A stretch of 64,000 nucleotides of DNA, taken from NCBI GenBank assembly GCA_900317505.1, contig ONHB01000008.1, forward strand, positions 1 to 64,000. The letters run 5' to 3'. Shown in pieces: positions 35,733-45,248 of the stretch. Position 1 is the first letter of the stretch; the number at the start of each line of letters is the position of its first letter. The notes under the pieces were generated by a model. It worked only from the letters and a program-made list of their open reading frames with translations. It did not search any database and was not told the origin of the DNA. The position numbers and the translations under genes are program-made. This DNA is from an uncultured Lachnospiraceae bacterium. GTDB lineage: Bacteria; Bacillota; Clostridia; Lachnospirales; Lachnospiraceae.

Positions 35733-38354
35733 TTAATTTGCAATGATACTTACACTTTTTAATGCATCACCCTTGGAATAATAATTACTGTCAAAAAATT
35801 TCATATATAATGGCTGTTCCTCACCCTCTGTAAAGAAAACAACCCAGTATTGCGTTTCCGGTAAATCACCCTCACCAAGCAGATCCGTTTCGGACGCCGT
35901 CACAAGATCTATATTGTAGCGGTACAGACAGCCGGAATATGCATCGTTTTGAAAAGTTGTTACCAGCTCACTGCTCATGTGATTATCTGTATATTGATAT
36001 TCTATAAGTTGTCCATCAGAAAATTTCTCATAGCTTCCATATGAAGAATCAGTGCACACACCGGCTCCGCCAAGGGAATACCATGCTTCCGGTGTCCAAT
36101 CGCCATGAGTCGGCTCTTTATAACTTTCACTCTTAAACAGACAGCCAGCAAAATTTAGAAACAGGTCTACCCGATAATCTGAATATGACAGCTTCCCTTT
36201 TAATTTTTCGTTCTCATTATTGTCAAGCAGGACAGACGGCAGTTCATATTTTTTTGCAAGAAAACTTTCAATATCGGCATCGGCAACATAACGGTCATCC
36301 GCAATGTACAACAAAAAAGAATCCTGTGTCGCTGCATTGACCAAGCGTACCGAATATACTTCGCCCTTTTTATACTCTTCATCGACAGAGGTATCCTCCG
36401 CCCAGTAATATATACGCAGTTCAAAAACCGTATCATCATATGTAAATTCTGCTCTTTTCAGGTTGGTAAGAGATTCCGCATCATATGCCTCATCCTCTGT
36501 CAGATTGGTATACGAATCCCACAGGGAAATGCCCTTTTGTTTTTGTATATCAGCAAAGGAATCCGTTGTGACAAGCTGCACAAGCTCCTGCAGGGTCAGG
36601 ACATTTTCAGATGGATCTTCCATATGATAATCGTAGGGAAGCCAGATTCCAGTCTCTCCATAGGGTCTTATCATCGTCACGGTGATCACTCCGTCCGGGA
36701 AAGAAATTCTCACATCACAGGTATCCGGATTGCTACCCGATTCCACCTCTGTCCGCATATTGCCTTTGTTTCCGATATTGAGCAGGTCATATACAGCAGT
36801 CTGTGGTGCAAAAAGATCGTGATATACATTTCCACTGGATAACAATGCATTCTGATTTAAGGTTTCTCCAAAAGAATTTTTCTCATAGTAATTCATCAGT
36901 GTGTCCTTAATTCCAAGAGGATAAGCAGTCAAAATTTCTTCTGCCGAAGCAATATCATCAAGATAAGTCATATTTTCTGCATCTATAGTATAAGTATCAC
37001 CGTCACCTGACAGGTTGAGCTGCTCTTTTAATACCACCACATGCGGATCCGATGTCCATGCATAGTAAAGAATACTCACCGTCTGATTTTTGACATCGAC
37101 ATTGGAAACCACATACGGTGTTATCCCGTCAGGCCACTCCAACATCGGACTTGAACCAAGGCTGAAATAAACGGTACCTTCTCCCTGCCTCAACAGATCT
37201 GCATCTTCAAAATTTTTTATAACCTCCTGATCGGCCATCGCGATGATTGTTTTTCCATCACCGGCACAAATGGCCTTTGCCCATTTATTAGCTGTGGCAT
37301 ACAGTGCATTCTCCAATTCTTTGTCCTGCGTCTGTGTTCCACCATTTGTTTGCGAATCTGTTGTATTTTCGTCACCTGCTGCCTCCATATCCTGTCCGGA
37401 TACTGACAAATCTTTATTTCCTTTTTGATCTGTCATAAAACAAATCGCAACTATAACTCCCAGCGCAAGGGCCGCAACCGTTATAAAAAGAGCCGGCTTT
37501 TTATAATTCAGGACGTTTTTAACCCGGTCCTTCACACTCACTTCACCAAAAGCAACCGGACATGCTGTTATCATTTTTTGCTTTACATGACATTCCAAAA
37601 GTGCCTGACAATACTCTGCCTTCCACTCTCTGTCTTTATTCTTTGTCACCTTTTCATCACAGGCAAGCTCTATATCCTTGCACAAAAGAATGTAGGCAAT
37701 CCAGCATAGAGGCTGGAACCAGTACACAGCCAGTATTAAAAAACCAAGTGGTTTCCAGATATGATCTCCTCTTTTCAGATGCGCTCTCTCATGCTCCAGC
37801 ACACAGTCTGTCACGTCCTCATCCATACCGGACGGCATATATATCTTAGGATTGATAACGCCCAGTATAAACGGACTTTGCACCTCATCGCAGGAATATA
37901 CACGTTCGCATATTTTTTGTGAAACGGCAACTCTTTTACGAAGCAATATATAAGAAACCAGTGCATACAGGCATAAAAGCGCGACACCGCCAATCCATAT
38001 CATGGAAGCCACGCTTATCACAATCTGCATGGGATTTACGGAGTATGCAACATTTGCCGCAAAATTATCGGCAAGCACCGGATTGATGACCTGATTGACT
38101 GTCGGCACACTCGATGTAATCTGTGGCACAGCCTGATACTCGATGTTTACAGGGATTGGTTCAGAATTCGGCACAAGGCTTAAGATGCTCTCAATATGAA
38201 AAGGTATGATCAGTTTTACTGCGACCAGTCCCCAAAGCGCGCAGCTAATCCATCTGGGCGCTTTTTTGATACAGAGCCGGACGAGTATGACCGCCACGAT
38301 CAGGGCACTGGTGATCAGGGCATTATTCAATAATTCTATAAAAATATGGTTCAT
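35733..38354 (-). CDS. M56 family (BlaR1-like) membrane metallopeptidase with a large extracytoplasmic domain
   Basis: 873 residues. The N-terminal membrane part has helices near 8-27, 35-53 and 115-137, the zinc motif HERAH near residue 187, and ELACDE with the third ligand. Another helix (about 300-320) leads to about 550 outer residues instead of the penicillin-binding domain of BlaR1. The first outer part (ATANKWAKAICAGDGKTIIA) has an NTF2-like look. By analogy it senses an external signal and inactivates the BlaI repressor encoded 54 bases upstream. The inducer is unknown. Confidence 0.85.
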   Translation of the reverse strand: MNHIFIELLNNALITSALIVAVILVRLCIKKAPRWISCALWGLVAVKLIIPFHIESILSLVPNSEPIPVNIEYQAVPQITSSVPTVNQVINPVLADNFAANVAYSVNPMQIVISVASMIWIGGVALLCLYALVSYILLRKRVAVSQKICERVYSCDEVQSPFILGVINPKIYMPSGMDEDVTDCVLEHERAHLKRGDHIWKPLGFLILAVYWFQPLCWIAYILLCKDIELACDEKVTKNKDREWKAEYCQALLECHVKQKMITACPVAFGEVSVKDRVKNVLNYKKPALFITVAALALGVIVAICFMTDQKGNKDLSVSGQDMEAAGDENTTDSQTNGGTQTQDKELENALYATANKWAKAICAGDGKTIIAMADQEVIKNFEDADLLRQGEGTVYFSLGSSPMLEWPDGITPYVVSNVDVKNQTVSILYYAWTSDPHVVVLKEQLNLSGDGDTYTIDAENMTYLDDIASAEEILTAYPLGIKDTLMNYYEKNSFGETLNQNALLSSGNVYHDLFAPQTAVYDLLNIGNKGNMRTEVESGSNPDTCDVRISFPDGVITVTMIRPYGETGIWLPYDYHMEDPSENVLTLQELVQLVTTDSFADIQKQKGISLWDSYTNLTEDEAYDAESLTNLKRAEFTYDDTVFELRIYYWAEDTSVDEEYKKGEVYSVRLVNAATQDSFLLYIADDRYVADADIESFLAKKYELPSVLLDNNENEKLKGKLSYSDYRVDLFLNFAGCLFKSESYKEPTHGDWTPEAWYSLGGAGVCTDSSYGSYEKFSDGQLIEYQYTDNHMSSELVTTFQNDAYSGCLYRYNIDLVTASETDLLGEGDLPETQYWVVFFTEGEEQPLYMKFFDSNYYSKGDALKSVSIIAN

Positions 38355-38408
38355 GTTTTTCCTCTTTTCTGGGTTGGATAGGTTATTTTTTTTGGCGTGG
38401 GTACAGAT

Positions 38409-38780
38409 TCATTCATTTGTATTGGATGATTTGAATGAATCGATCATGTGTTGAATTTCATTGATCTCTTTTGATGACAGTTTTTTTCTGCCTGTAAAGG
38501 CCGCGATAAAAGATGGCAGGGAACCGTCAAAGTTATCATCTACAAATTTATGACTTTTGGCACTGTCAAATTCTGCTTTTGAGACAATGGAGGTTACTAC
38601 TCCATCCTGATTTTGAAACAGACCTTTTTCGCATAGTTTTCTCAAAACAGTATAGGTGGTCGATTTTTTCCAACCCAGTTTTTCTGCCGCAATCCCAACG
38701 AGCGCTCCCGACGCGATTGGTTCATGTTCCCAGATTATTTGTGCAAATTGTTCCTGAATTTCTCCTAATTCGATTTCCAT
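38409..38780 (-). CDS. BlaI/MecI/CopY-family repressor
   Basis: 123 residues. Winged helix (about 8-75) with STTYTVLRKLCEKGLFQNQDG and a C-terminal dimerisation segment containing the FVDDNFDGSLPSFIAAF pattern where these repressors are cleaved. Partner of the adjacent M56 protease. The transcript begins about 240 bases upstream at a promoter overlaid by a dyad that fits an autoregulatory operator. Confidence 0.9.
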   Translation of the reverse strand: MEIELGEIQEQFAQIIWEHEPIASGALVGIAAEKLGWKKSTTYTVLRKLCEKGLFQNQDGVVTSIVSKAEFDSAKSHKFVDDNFDGSLPSFIAAFTGRKKLSSKEINEIQHMIDSFKSSNTNE

Positions 38781-38992
38781 ATGCTTCCTCCTGAATGTTT
38801 GTTGAGTGTTGTATGATTGGTGAGGTCATGAGGTATTTTTTGGGGGGTGACCTTGGAATCATGGCGGGGTGTGAGTAAAGGTGATAAGGGTTTTGGGGTC
38901 GGTATAGTGGTATTTAGGTTTGGTATAGCAGTATTTGGGCTGAATGTATTAGTATTGTTTTTTATATTGTATTCTATGTTGTATTTTATATT

Positions 38993-39011
38993 GGTTTATT
39001 CTGAATAAACC
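38993..39011. promoter_or_regulatory. Second operator-like dyad of the blaI operon
   Basis: Perfect palindrome GGTTTATTCTGAATAAACC, 9-bp arms about a central T, just downstream of the predicted transcription start. It matches the promoter dyad at 39024-39042 in 15 of 19 positions. Confidence 0.6.
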
Positions 39012-39023
39012 TTTCTTGGTTTT

Positions 39024-39052
39024 AGTTTATCCTGAGTAGACCGATTTGTCAA
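39024..39052 (-). promoter_or_regulatory. blaI-M56 promoter with overlapping operator
   Basis: On the minus strand TTGACA (39052-39047), 17 bases, TAAACT (39029-39024). The spacer and -10 are covered by the dyad GGTCTACTCAGGATAAACT (39042-39024). This geometry is that of BlaI/MecI-controlled promoters, although the half-site differs from the classical TACA/TGTA. Confidence 0.65.
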
Positions 39053-39454
39053 TTTGTTTTTATGAGATTTGGGGGATATTTTTATGGGTGGAAGTATGGG
39101 GGGTTTGATGGATAGGTTGGATCGTGGGATTTGGAATTGGGGATTTCGGGTTGGGAGTTGAGTGTTGTGGGTTGGTGGGTTGGAATTGGCGGTTGGGATT
39201 AGCGGTTTGGATTAGCAGTTGAGTGTTATGGGCTGGGATTGAGTTGGGTATAAATTCAGGAGTATTGGCAATTTTGTTGATGAGGGAGAGAGTTGGTGGT
39301 TGATTGGTTTATTATGGTGGGAGGTTTTGGGACGGACGCGCAAAGCGCCTGCGGCTGTTGCGCTGAAATTGGTGGAATTAAGATAAAAGGGGAAACGGAG
39401 GATTGTTGATATCGGAAGCATTAGATTAGGGTCTTGGCTCCGGTTAAGCGGTGC

Positions 39455-39485
39455 ACTGAGTATGCTGCCTAGCAGCATACTCAGT
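39455..39485. repeat. Perfect 13-bp inverted repeat
   Basis: ACTGAGTATGCTG, five bases, CAGCATACTCAGT. It is followed by GC-rich short palindromes (CGCGCTGGCGCG). No T-tract. It lies just beyond the pckA terminator and resembles repeated extragenic palindromes, though copy number is unknown. Confidence 0.5.
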
Positions 39486-39505
39486 CTCGCGCTGGCGCGC
39501 TATAT

Positions 39506-39565
39506 AAAAAAATCGCAACTCAGGCTCTGATAAGTAAACTTATCTCGCCTGAATTGCGATTTTTT
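39506..39565 (-). terminator. Intrinsic terminator of pckA
   Basis: AAAAATCGCAA-TTCAGG pairs with CCTGAGTTGCGATTTTT with one mismatch, and a nested GATAAGT/ACTTATC hairpin sits at the tip. A run of T follows on the minus strand. It begins 26 bases past the stop codon. Confidence 0.85.
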
Positions 39566-39591
39566 ATGCACCGCTTATAGGAACGCGGATT

Positions 39592-41202
39592 TTATAACTG
39601 AGGGCCTGCTGCTACTAAGGCTTTACCAGCTTCGTTTGTTGTGTATTTAACGAAGTTCTTCTGGAATCTCTCAGCAAGATCTTTAGCTTTTGCTTCCCAT
39701 TCAGAAGCATCTGCATATGTGTCACGAGGATCTAAGATAGCAGGATCAACGCCCGGAAGCTCTGTAGGAACTTCGAAGTTGAACATCGGAATCTTCTTTG
39801 TAGGAGCTGTCTTGATATCACCGTTTAAGATAGCATCGATAATTCCACGAGTATCTTTGATTGTGATACGTTTGCCAGTTCCGTTCCATCCTGTATTTAC
39901 TAAGTATGCTTTTGCACCGTTAGCATTCATCTTCTTAACAAGTTCTTCACCGTATTTTGTAGGATGTAACTCTAAGAATGCCTGTCCGAAGCAAGCAGAG
40001 AATGTAGGTGTAGGCTCTGTGATACCACGCTCTGTACCAGCTAATTTAGCTGTAAATCCTGATAAGAAGTAGTACTGTGTCTGTTCAGGAGTTAAGATAG
40101 ATACAGGAGGTAATACGCCGAATGCATCTGCTGATAAGAAGATTACATTGTCAGCTGCAGGACCTGCAGATACTCCATTTACTTTAGAAGCAATTTTTTC
40201 GATATGGTCGATCGGATAAGAAACACGAGTGTTTTCTGTAACGCTCTTGTCGTTGAAGTCGATCTTTCCATCTGCTGAAACAGTAACGTTCTCTAATAAA
40301 GCGTCTCTTCTGATAGCGTTGTAGATATCAGGCTCAGATTCTTTATCAAGACCGATAACTTTTGCGTAGCAACCACCTTCGAAGTTGAATACACCGTTGT
40401 CATCCCAACCGTGCTCATCATCACCGATTAATAATCTCTTAGGATCTGTAGATAATGTTGTCTTACCTGTTCCTGAAAGACCGAAGAAGATAGCTGTATG
40501 CTTACCTTCCATATCGCAGTTAGCTGAGCAGTGCATAGAAGCGATACCTTTAAGAGGTAAGTAGTAGTTCATCATAGAGAACATACCTTTTTTCATTTCT
40601 CCGCCGTACCATGTATTGATGATAACCTGCTCACGGCTTGTGATGTTGAATGCTACACATGTTTCTGAGTTCAGACCTAATTCTTTGTAGTTTTCAACTT
40701 TTGCTTTAGAAGCGTTGTAAACAACGAAGTCAGGCTCGAATGTCTTTAATTCTTCCTCTGTAGGTACAATGAACATGTTTGTTACGAAATGAGCCTGCCA
40801 AGCAACCTCAACGATGAAACGAACTGCCATACGTGTATCAGCATTAGCACCACAGAAAGCATCTACTACATATAATTTCTTGTTTGAAAGTTCTTTCTTT
40901 GCTAAATCCTTAACAGCTGCCCATGTAGACTCTGTCATAGGATGGTTGTCGTTTTTGTATTCGTCAGATGTCCACCATACAGTGTCTTTTGAATTTTCAT
41001 CCATAACGATATATTTATCTTTAGGAGAACGACCTGTGAACACACCAGTCATAACATTAACGGTGTCAAGCTCTGTATTCTGACCAACTTCATAACCTTC
41101 AAGTCCTGCCTTGGTCTCTTCCTCGAATAATACTTCGTAAGAAGGATTGTGAACAATTTCTGTTGTTCCATTGATGCCATACTTTGTTAAATCAATTGCC
41201 AT
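39592..41202 (-). CDS. pckA: Phosphoenolpyruvate carboxykinase (ATP)
   Basis: Interconverts oxaloacetate + ATP and PEP + CO2 + ADP. In anaerobic gut Firmicutes it often runs toward oxaloacetate or supports gluconeogenesis. The P-loop [15 protein letters not shown] (near 242), [11 protein letters not shown] and [12 protein letters not shown] are the kinase-1a, kinase-2 and adenine motifs. The ATG at 41200-41202 (MAIDLTKYG) follows GAGGT by nine bases; the frame extends upstream without a signal. 536 residues, full length, monocistronic. Confidence 0.96.
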   Translation of the reverse strand: MAIDLTKYGINGTTEIVHNPSYEVLFEEETKAGLEGYEVGQNTELDTVNVMTGVFTGRSPKDKYIVMDENSKDTVWWTSDEYKNDNHPMTESTWAAVKDLAKKELSNKKLYVVDAFCGANADTRMAVRFIVEVAWQAHFVTNMFIVPTEEELKTFEPDFVVYNASKAKVENYKELGLNSETCVAFNITSREQVIINTWYGGEMKKGMFSMMNYYLPLKGIASMHCSANCDMEGKHTAIFFGLSGTGKTTLSTDPKRLLIGDDEHGWDDNGVFNFEGGCYAKVIGLDKESEPDIYNAIRRDALLENVTVSADGKIDFNDKSVTENTRVSYPIDHIEKIASKVNGVSAGPAADNVIFLSADAFGVLPPVSILTPEQTQYYFLSGFTAKLAGTERGITEPTPTFSACFGQAFLELHPTKYGEELVKKMNANGAKAYLVNTGWNGTGKRITIKDTRGIIDAILNGDIKTAPTKKIPMFNFEVPTELPGVDPAILDPRDTYADASEWEAKAKDLAERFQKNFVKYTTNEAGKALVAAGPQL

Positions 41203-41233
41203 CTTTCTTTTTACCTCTTTCCTTTCATATTTA

Positions 41234-41302
41234 ATGCCTTTCGGCATATATTTAGTTTTATTTTCTATTCAATATTATACTAACAAGCCGACAAAATCAA
41301 TA
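41234..41302 (-). promoter_or_regulatory. pckA promoter and small leader hairpin
   Basis: TATAAT (41279-41274) with TAG before it; TATTGA (41302-41297) lies 17 bases upstream. In the leader, ATGCCTTTCGGCAT (41234-41247) can form a short hairpin. Upstream (about 41330-41352) AAAAACTT-type direct repeats occur, meaning unknown. Confidence 0.5.
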
Positions 41303-41404
41303 AAAATCTCCCACTTTTCATAAAGTTTTCAAAAACTTCTCAAAAACTTTTTTAGAACTTGCAGGCAAATTCTCAACAACAAATAATTTGTGTATTTACA
41401 TGAG

Positions 41405-44158
41405 TCATCTTCCCGCATACACACTCCAGACAACAATGTCCTGCTTCTCCAGATCAACCACGACCTGCCCCATAAGATCCGTTCGAAAAACCATGCCGTC
41501 AGTCTCATCTATTCTTTCCAACGTTTCCATATGCGGATGTCCATACCTGTTTTTTCTGCCTGCCGAAATCAGGCACACATATGGATTAACCTGTTGCAAA
41601 AATTCCTCGGAGGAAGAATATTTTGATCCATGATGTCCGATCTTTAAAATATCTATTTCCCCACTCTCTTTGTCATCTTGTTTTTTATCAACTGCTAACA
41701 GGCTTTCCATCACTTCTTTCTCATGTGTTGAGCCAAGGTCTCCCATAAAAAGTGCAGTATGATTTTTATCTCGAAATTTGTACTCCATATGCAAAACCAT
41801 CGAGTGGTCATTCTCATCCAGTCCTGCCAGCTTAGTATCCTTGTCTCCCGGATGAATACAGGTAAGCTTTAGCTGATGTATCTCAATATGATCCCCCTGT
41901 GAAAAATACAGTACTCTGGTATCGGCATTCTTACAGGCAAGTATGATCTCATCGAATTTCTCATTTTCTTTTTCAAGATCAGTTAGCACAAGGTAACTAA
42001 TCTTAATCCGGTTACTCTTCTGATTTTCCAGAAGCTCCAGAATACCGTTGGTATGATCTGCATCTGCATGCGAGAGAAAGACAAAATCCACGGTGGAAAT
42101 TCCATGACTTCTCAAAAAGGGATCAATGCGATATCTACCCACCTCAGAGACAGAGCTGCTGCCACCATCAATGATTGCGGTAAAACCACTTTTTTCTTCA
42201 ATCACAAAGCAGTCTCCCTGACCGACATCCAGCATAGTCAATGTTGTTCCAAATCTGGAACGAATACACAAAAATACAGCATCCGCAAGCACAACAACTA
42301 TAGCAAGTATCTGGCACAGTCTCTTTTTGTTTTTTTCATCCCAGTCATGCATTACCATGTGCATTATCTTGTGTTTTATCTTATGTGGTATCTTACGCAT
42401 TACCTCATTCACAACCTTGTCCATTGCTTTATACAGTATTTTTCCTCTCCTCCTAATTACCGAAAGCAAACTCTTTCCGCACCAATTTACCTGATGAGAA
42501 ATGTCAGCACCTAAACGCATCTGCAACGAAATCATTCGTCTTGGAGTTTTTTGTTTCTGCACATTATCACGTAAAGACATCCTCTGCCGTGATTCCGAAG
42601 GCGAGATCACCACTCTCACAATCACCAGATACAAAATCCCCAGCACAGCATAATAAACAACGATCTTCCATATCTCCGGTTTTGCAATAACCGGATGTGC
42701 CAGAGGCAGACAATCAAAAAACTGGCACATTTTTTCATAGAAAGCCAGGATAATGTGACATATCTGCAATGGTAAATAAGCAGGCACTGGCGAAAAGATG
42801 CCCAAAACCGCACCAAGCATACCAAGGATCATCAAGATAGAAACAAAGGGAGCAATCAAAAGATTTAAAAATACAGAATAAACAGAAAATGTATAGAAAA
42901 AACAGAGCTGTATCGGGAGTGAAACAAGTGACACACACAGGCTGGTCATTATAGATGCCCGGATAAACCGGATAATCTTATCTGATATTTTCTGCAGAGT
43001 GTTCTTTTCTTTTATAATGATATCATCTATATTGGCTGGCAGTGCATAAAGCTTTGTCAGCCATGGCATGAAAAGAGAAATTCCGGCCACCGCACCAAAG
43101 GATAGGAGGAACCCACTGTAGAATACATAAGCAGGCCGAAACATCAAAAGAACCGCCGCCGACAGCATCATGGCAGTCAGCATGTCATAGGTTCTGTTTA
43201 CCACAGGTGCCAAAAGATACATGGAAAACATGATCACGCTACGAATGGCAGATGCCTGCGAGCCGGTCATCATACCATATAGAATCACAAAAAGAAACGA
43301 AATTAAATTAGCTATTGCTAACGGGATGCGAAGTCTCTTAAGCAGACGGCATATTGCCATGCCCCATAAAGAGATATGAAGTCCTGACACAGCCACAATA
43401 TGTGCAATGCCGGTTCTTTGATACAGTCCTTTTATTTCCTCTGTCATTCCGCTTTTATCTCCCAAAAGCATGGCCTCCAGTACACCGGAATCCTCTTCGG
43501 AAAGCAAAGTATCCAGACTATGGGCCAGCTTTTTCCGGACCACAAAAAGACCCTGACGGACCGGCCAAGGCTTTTTCATCGTTACCTCATACTCACAATT
43601 TGTCATGGAATATGAAATTCCCATTCCAGCATAATATTTCCGGGCATCAAACTGCCCATCATTGGACGCCGCCTCAAAACGGCGTACCTTTCCTTTAATA
43701 ATAACCTGATATCCGATTTTTAGTGATTGTAGTGAGGAGACCTCCTCTGACAGATAACAAATGACGGATCTGTTTTCTTCTGTGCTTTTTATATACAAAA
43801 CAGATCTGCCATTTTTCTCTTCCATGGCATAGATATAGCCATACAACTTGTGATTACTTTCATTCTCCGGCAGGGATATTTTTTGCTTCTGACTATCTGT
43901 TTCCGGTTGTGATATTCCTTGATCCGGACTATCTGTTTTCAATAGTGATATCTCTTGTTCTGGACTATCTGTTTCCGATAGCGATATCTCTTGTTTCCGA
44001 CTATCTGTTTCTGATAGTGATAATCCCCGGTCCTGACTATCCGTCTCCGGCTGTGATCTTCCCTGCCCCGGATCAAGATATGCATCCGCAAATACAGTCA
44101 TGAACCCCATGACTAACAACACAAAAATAAGACAGAGCAGACATAATGGTCTTCTCAT
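41405..44158 (-). CDS. comEC: ComEC/Rec2 DNA-uptake channel protein
   Basis: 917 residues. After an N-terminal helix or signal (about 5-25) comes a tandem-repeat segment (about 33-88) of 12-residue units like ISLSETDSPEQE. An OB-like domain (105-180), a polytopic Competence domain (about 230-510, with GIAHIVAVSGLHISLWG) and a metallo-beta-lactamase-like domain (LSHADADHTNG near 694, then MGDLGSTHE and IGHHGSKYSS) follow. It should translocate single-stranded DNA into the cytoplasm. It lies eight bases after the GerM lipoprotein gene. Confidence 0.92.
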   Translation of the reverse strand: MRRPLCLLCLIFVLLVMGFMTVFADAYLDPGQGRSQPETDSQDRGLSLSETDSRKQEISLSETDSPEQEISLLKTDSPDQGISQPETDSQKQKISLPENESNHKLYGYIYAMEEKNGRSVLYIKSTEENRSVICYLSEEVSSLQSLKIGYQVIIKGKVRRFEAASNDGQFDARKYYAGMGISYSMTNCEYEVTMKKPWPVRQGLFVVRKKLAHSLDTLLSEEDSGVLEAMLLGDKSGMTEEIKGLYQRTGIAHIVAVSGLHISLWGMAICRLLKRLRIPLAIANLISFLFVILYGMMTGSQASAIRSVIMFSMYLLAPVVNRTYDMLTAMMLSAAVLLMFRPAYVFYSGFLLSFGAVAGISLFMPWLTKLYALPANIDDIIIKEKNTLQKISDKIIRFIRASIMTSLCVSLVSLPIQLCFFYTFSVYSVFLNLLIAPFVSILMILGMLGAVLGIFSPVPAYLPLQICHIILAFYEKMCQFFDCLPLAHPVIAKPEIWKIVVYYAVLGILYLVIVRVVISPSESRQRMSLRDNVQKQKTPRRMISLQMRLGADISHQVNWCGKSLLSVIRRRGKILYKAMDKVVNEVMRKIPHKIKHKIMHMVMHDWDEKNKKRLCQILAIVVVLADAVFLCIRSRFGTTLTMLDVGQGDCFVIEEKSGFTAIIDGGSSSVSEVGRYRIDPFLRSHGISTVDFVFLSHADADHTNGILELLENQKSNRIKISYLVLTDLEKENEKFDEIILACKNADTRVLYFSQGDHIEIHQLKLTCIHPGDKDTKLAGLDENDHSMVLHMEYKFRDKNHTALFMGDLGSTHEKEVMESLLAVDKKQDDKESGEIDILKIGHHGSKYSSSEEFLQQVNPYVCLISAGRKNRYGHPHMETLERIDETDGMVFRTDLMGQVVVDLEKQDIVVWSVYAGR
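43873..44058 (-). repeat. 36-bp in-frame tandem repeats at the 5' end of comEC
   Basis: About five imperfect copies of a 36-base unit (plus-strand core GACTATCTGTTTC) encode 12-residue units with a conserved E/K-TDS-(Q/P/R). Being a multiple of three, copy-number change would not break the frame. Confidence 0.75.
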
Positions 44159-44166
44159 ATTTCTCC

Positions 44167-45099
44167 TTATTGTGCATTATCTATAATCTCCGTATTTTTT
44201 TCAAAAGGCTGTGATAAGGAAATGGTTTCCATATAATTCAGGTCACTGTTTCCTTCAATAGAAATCTGGACACGGTTTACTCCGGGTATTTCTGTCAAAG
44301 AATCCACGATGGAATAGACAGCTACCTCCGGTGTGACATTACCCTTTCTATTTAAAAATCCCCCATTCAGATTGACATAGCAGACCCCATCCTGCATCGT
44401 AACACTCAAAATCTGTGTATCGCTTCCAATGGTTGCATAACCGCTTTCATCACTGTCACCATTTTCCGGCCCATCAATCAGACGTTCAACAACAAGCTTA
44501 TCCATGGAGATATTACTGTTGTATACACATTCTACTGTGTGGGGAACCAGACGGTTGCCATCCTTGTCGGCAAAATACAATGTCAGCTCCGCACGCTCTG
44601 TAGAATTGATCTCATCCCCGGCATTATCGACAAACTGATCCGCACTCATAAGCCCAATCTGATATCCACTTCCACTCATCAAAGGCTCGCTTTCCACCTT
44701 GAACGATACAAACCGGATGCCATCCACCTGGCATAGTGTCTGCACAATGGCAGCCCGCGAAAGCACCTCCTGAATGGGATTCAGATCATGATACTCAACA
44801 CTGAAATCCAGTATCAGCTGATCCTCATTCAGCGAATATCCGATCAGATCAACGCCTTCCGGAATTGCACTCTTATAACCGGTTGATTCCGGATTTTGCT
44901 TAAGAGCCCTGAACAGCACCTGCAAAATATCCTTGATTTCGGTTTCTTCCACATCCATGGAATAACTATTTACTTTATTCTCATCTTTATCTACATCATA
45001 GATCAAATATTCTTTTGATGTATGGTTGTCCTTGCTGCCACAACCTGTTAAGCAAAAAATCAATATCAACAGGCATAGCCATTTCCATTTCTTCATCAT
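44167..45099 (-). CDS. GerMN-domain lipoprotein
   Basis: 310 residues. Lipobox LTGC gives the lipid-modified Cys at 20. Two copies of the GerMN fold are likely: about 55-150 (EGVDLIGYSLNEDQLILDF) and 165-290 (LTLYFADKDGNRLVPHTV ... VSVTMQDGVCYVNLNGGFL). GerM is needed for spore assembly and germination in Bacillus; in other Firmicutes GerMN lipoproteins act in the cell envelope. It lies directly before comEC and after a WalK-like kinase gene. Confidence 0.8.
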   Translation of the reverse strand: MMKKWKWLCLLILIFCLTGCGSKDNHTSKEYLIYDVDKDENKVNSYSMDVEETEIKDILQVLFRALKQNPESTGYKSAIPEGVDLIGYSLNEDQLILDFSVEYHDLNPIQEVLSRAAIVQTLCQVDGIRFVSFKVESEPLMSGSGYQIGLMSADQFVDNAGDEINSTERAELTLYFADKDGNRLVPHTVECVYNSNISMDKLVVERLIDGPENGDSDESGYATIGSDTQILSVTMQDGVCYVNLNGGFLNRKGNVTPEVAVYSIVDSLTEIPGVNRVQISIEGNSDLNYMETISLSQPFEKNTEIIDNAQ

Positions 45100-45248
45100 G
45101 CAAAATATCCTCTATATAAAATTTACGTTTTACTTCTGGTCGATGATTATTCTCAGATCATCAGATTCCGCCTTACCAATTTCCGATCATCTATTTTGTA
45201 CCTTTATATCTTCAAAACAATTTATCAACCTTCCACATCCCACTTCAC

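Larger units (their letters stand above)
38781..39591. other. Gene-free stretch between pckA and blaI
   Basis: It contains, from left to right, the long leader of the blaI transcript, the blaI promoter with two dyads, a strongly G/T-rich plus strand of simple words such as TTGGGAT and GGTTTGGAT (about 39060-39260), a perfect 13-bp palindrome (39455-39485) and the pckA terminator. The small open frames here have low-complexity translations and no ribosome sites, so I do not call genes. Confidence 0.6.

Noticed and set aside
39212..39478. 88-codon minus-strand frame
   Set aside because: Low-complexity Pro/Ser/Asn translation of the G/T-rich tract and palindrome; no start signal.
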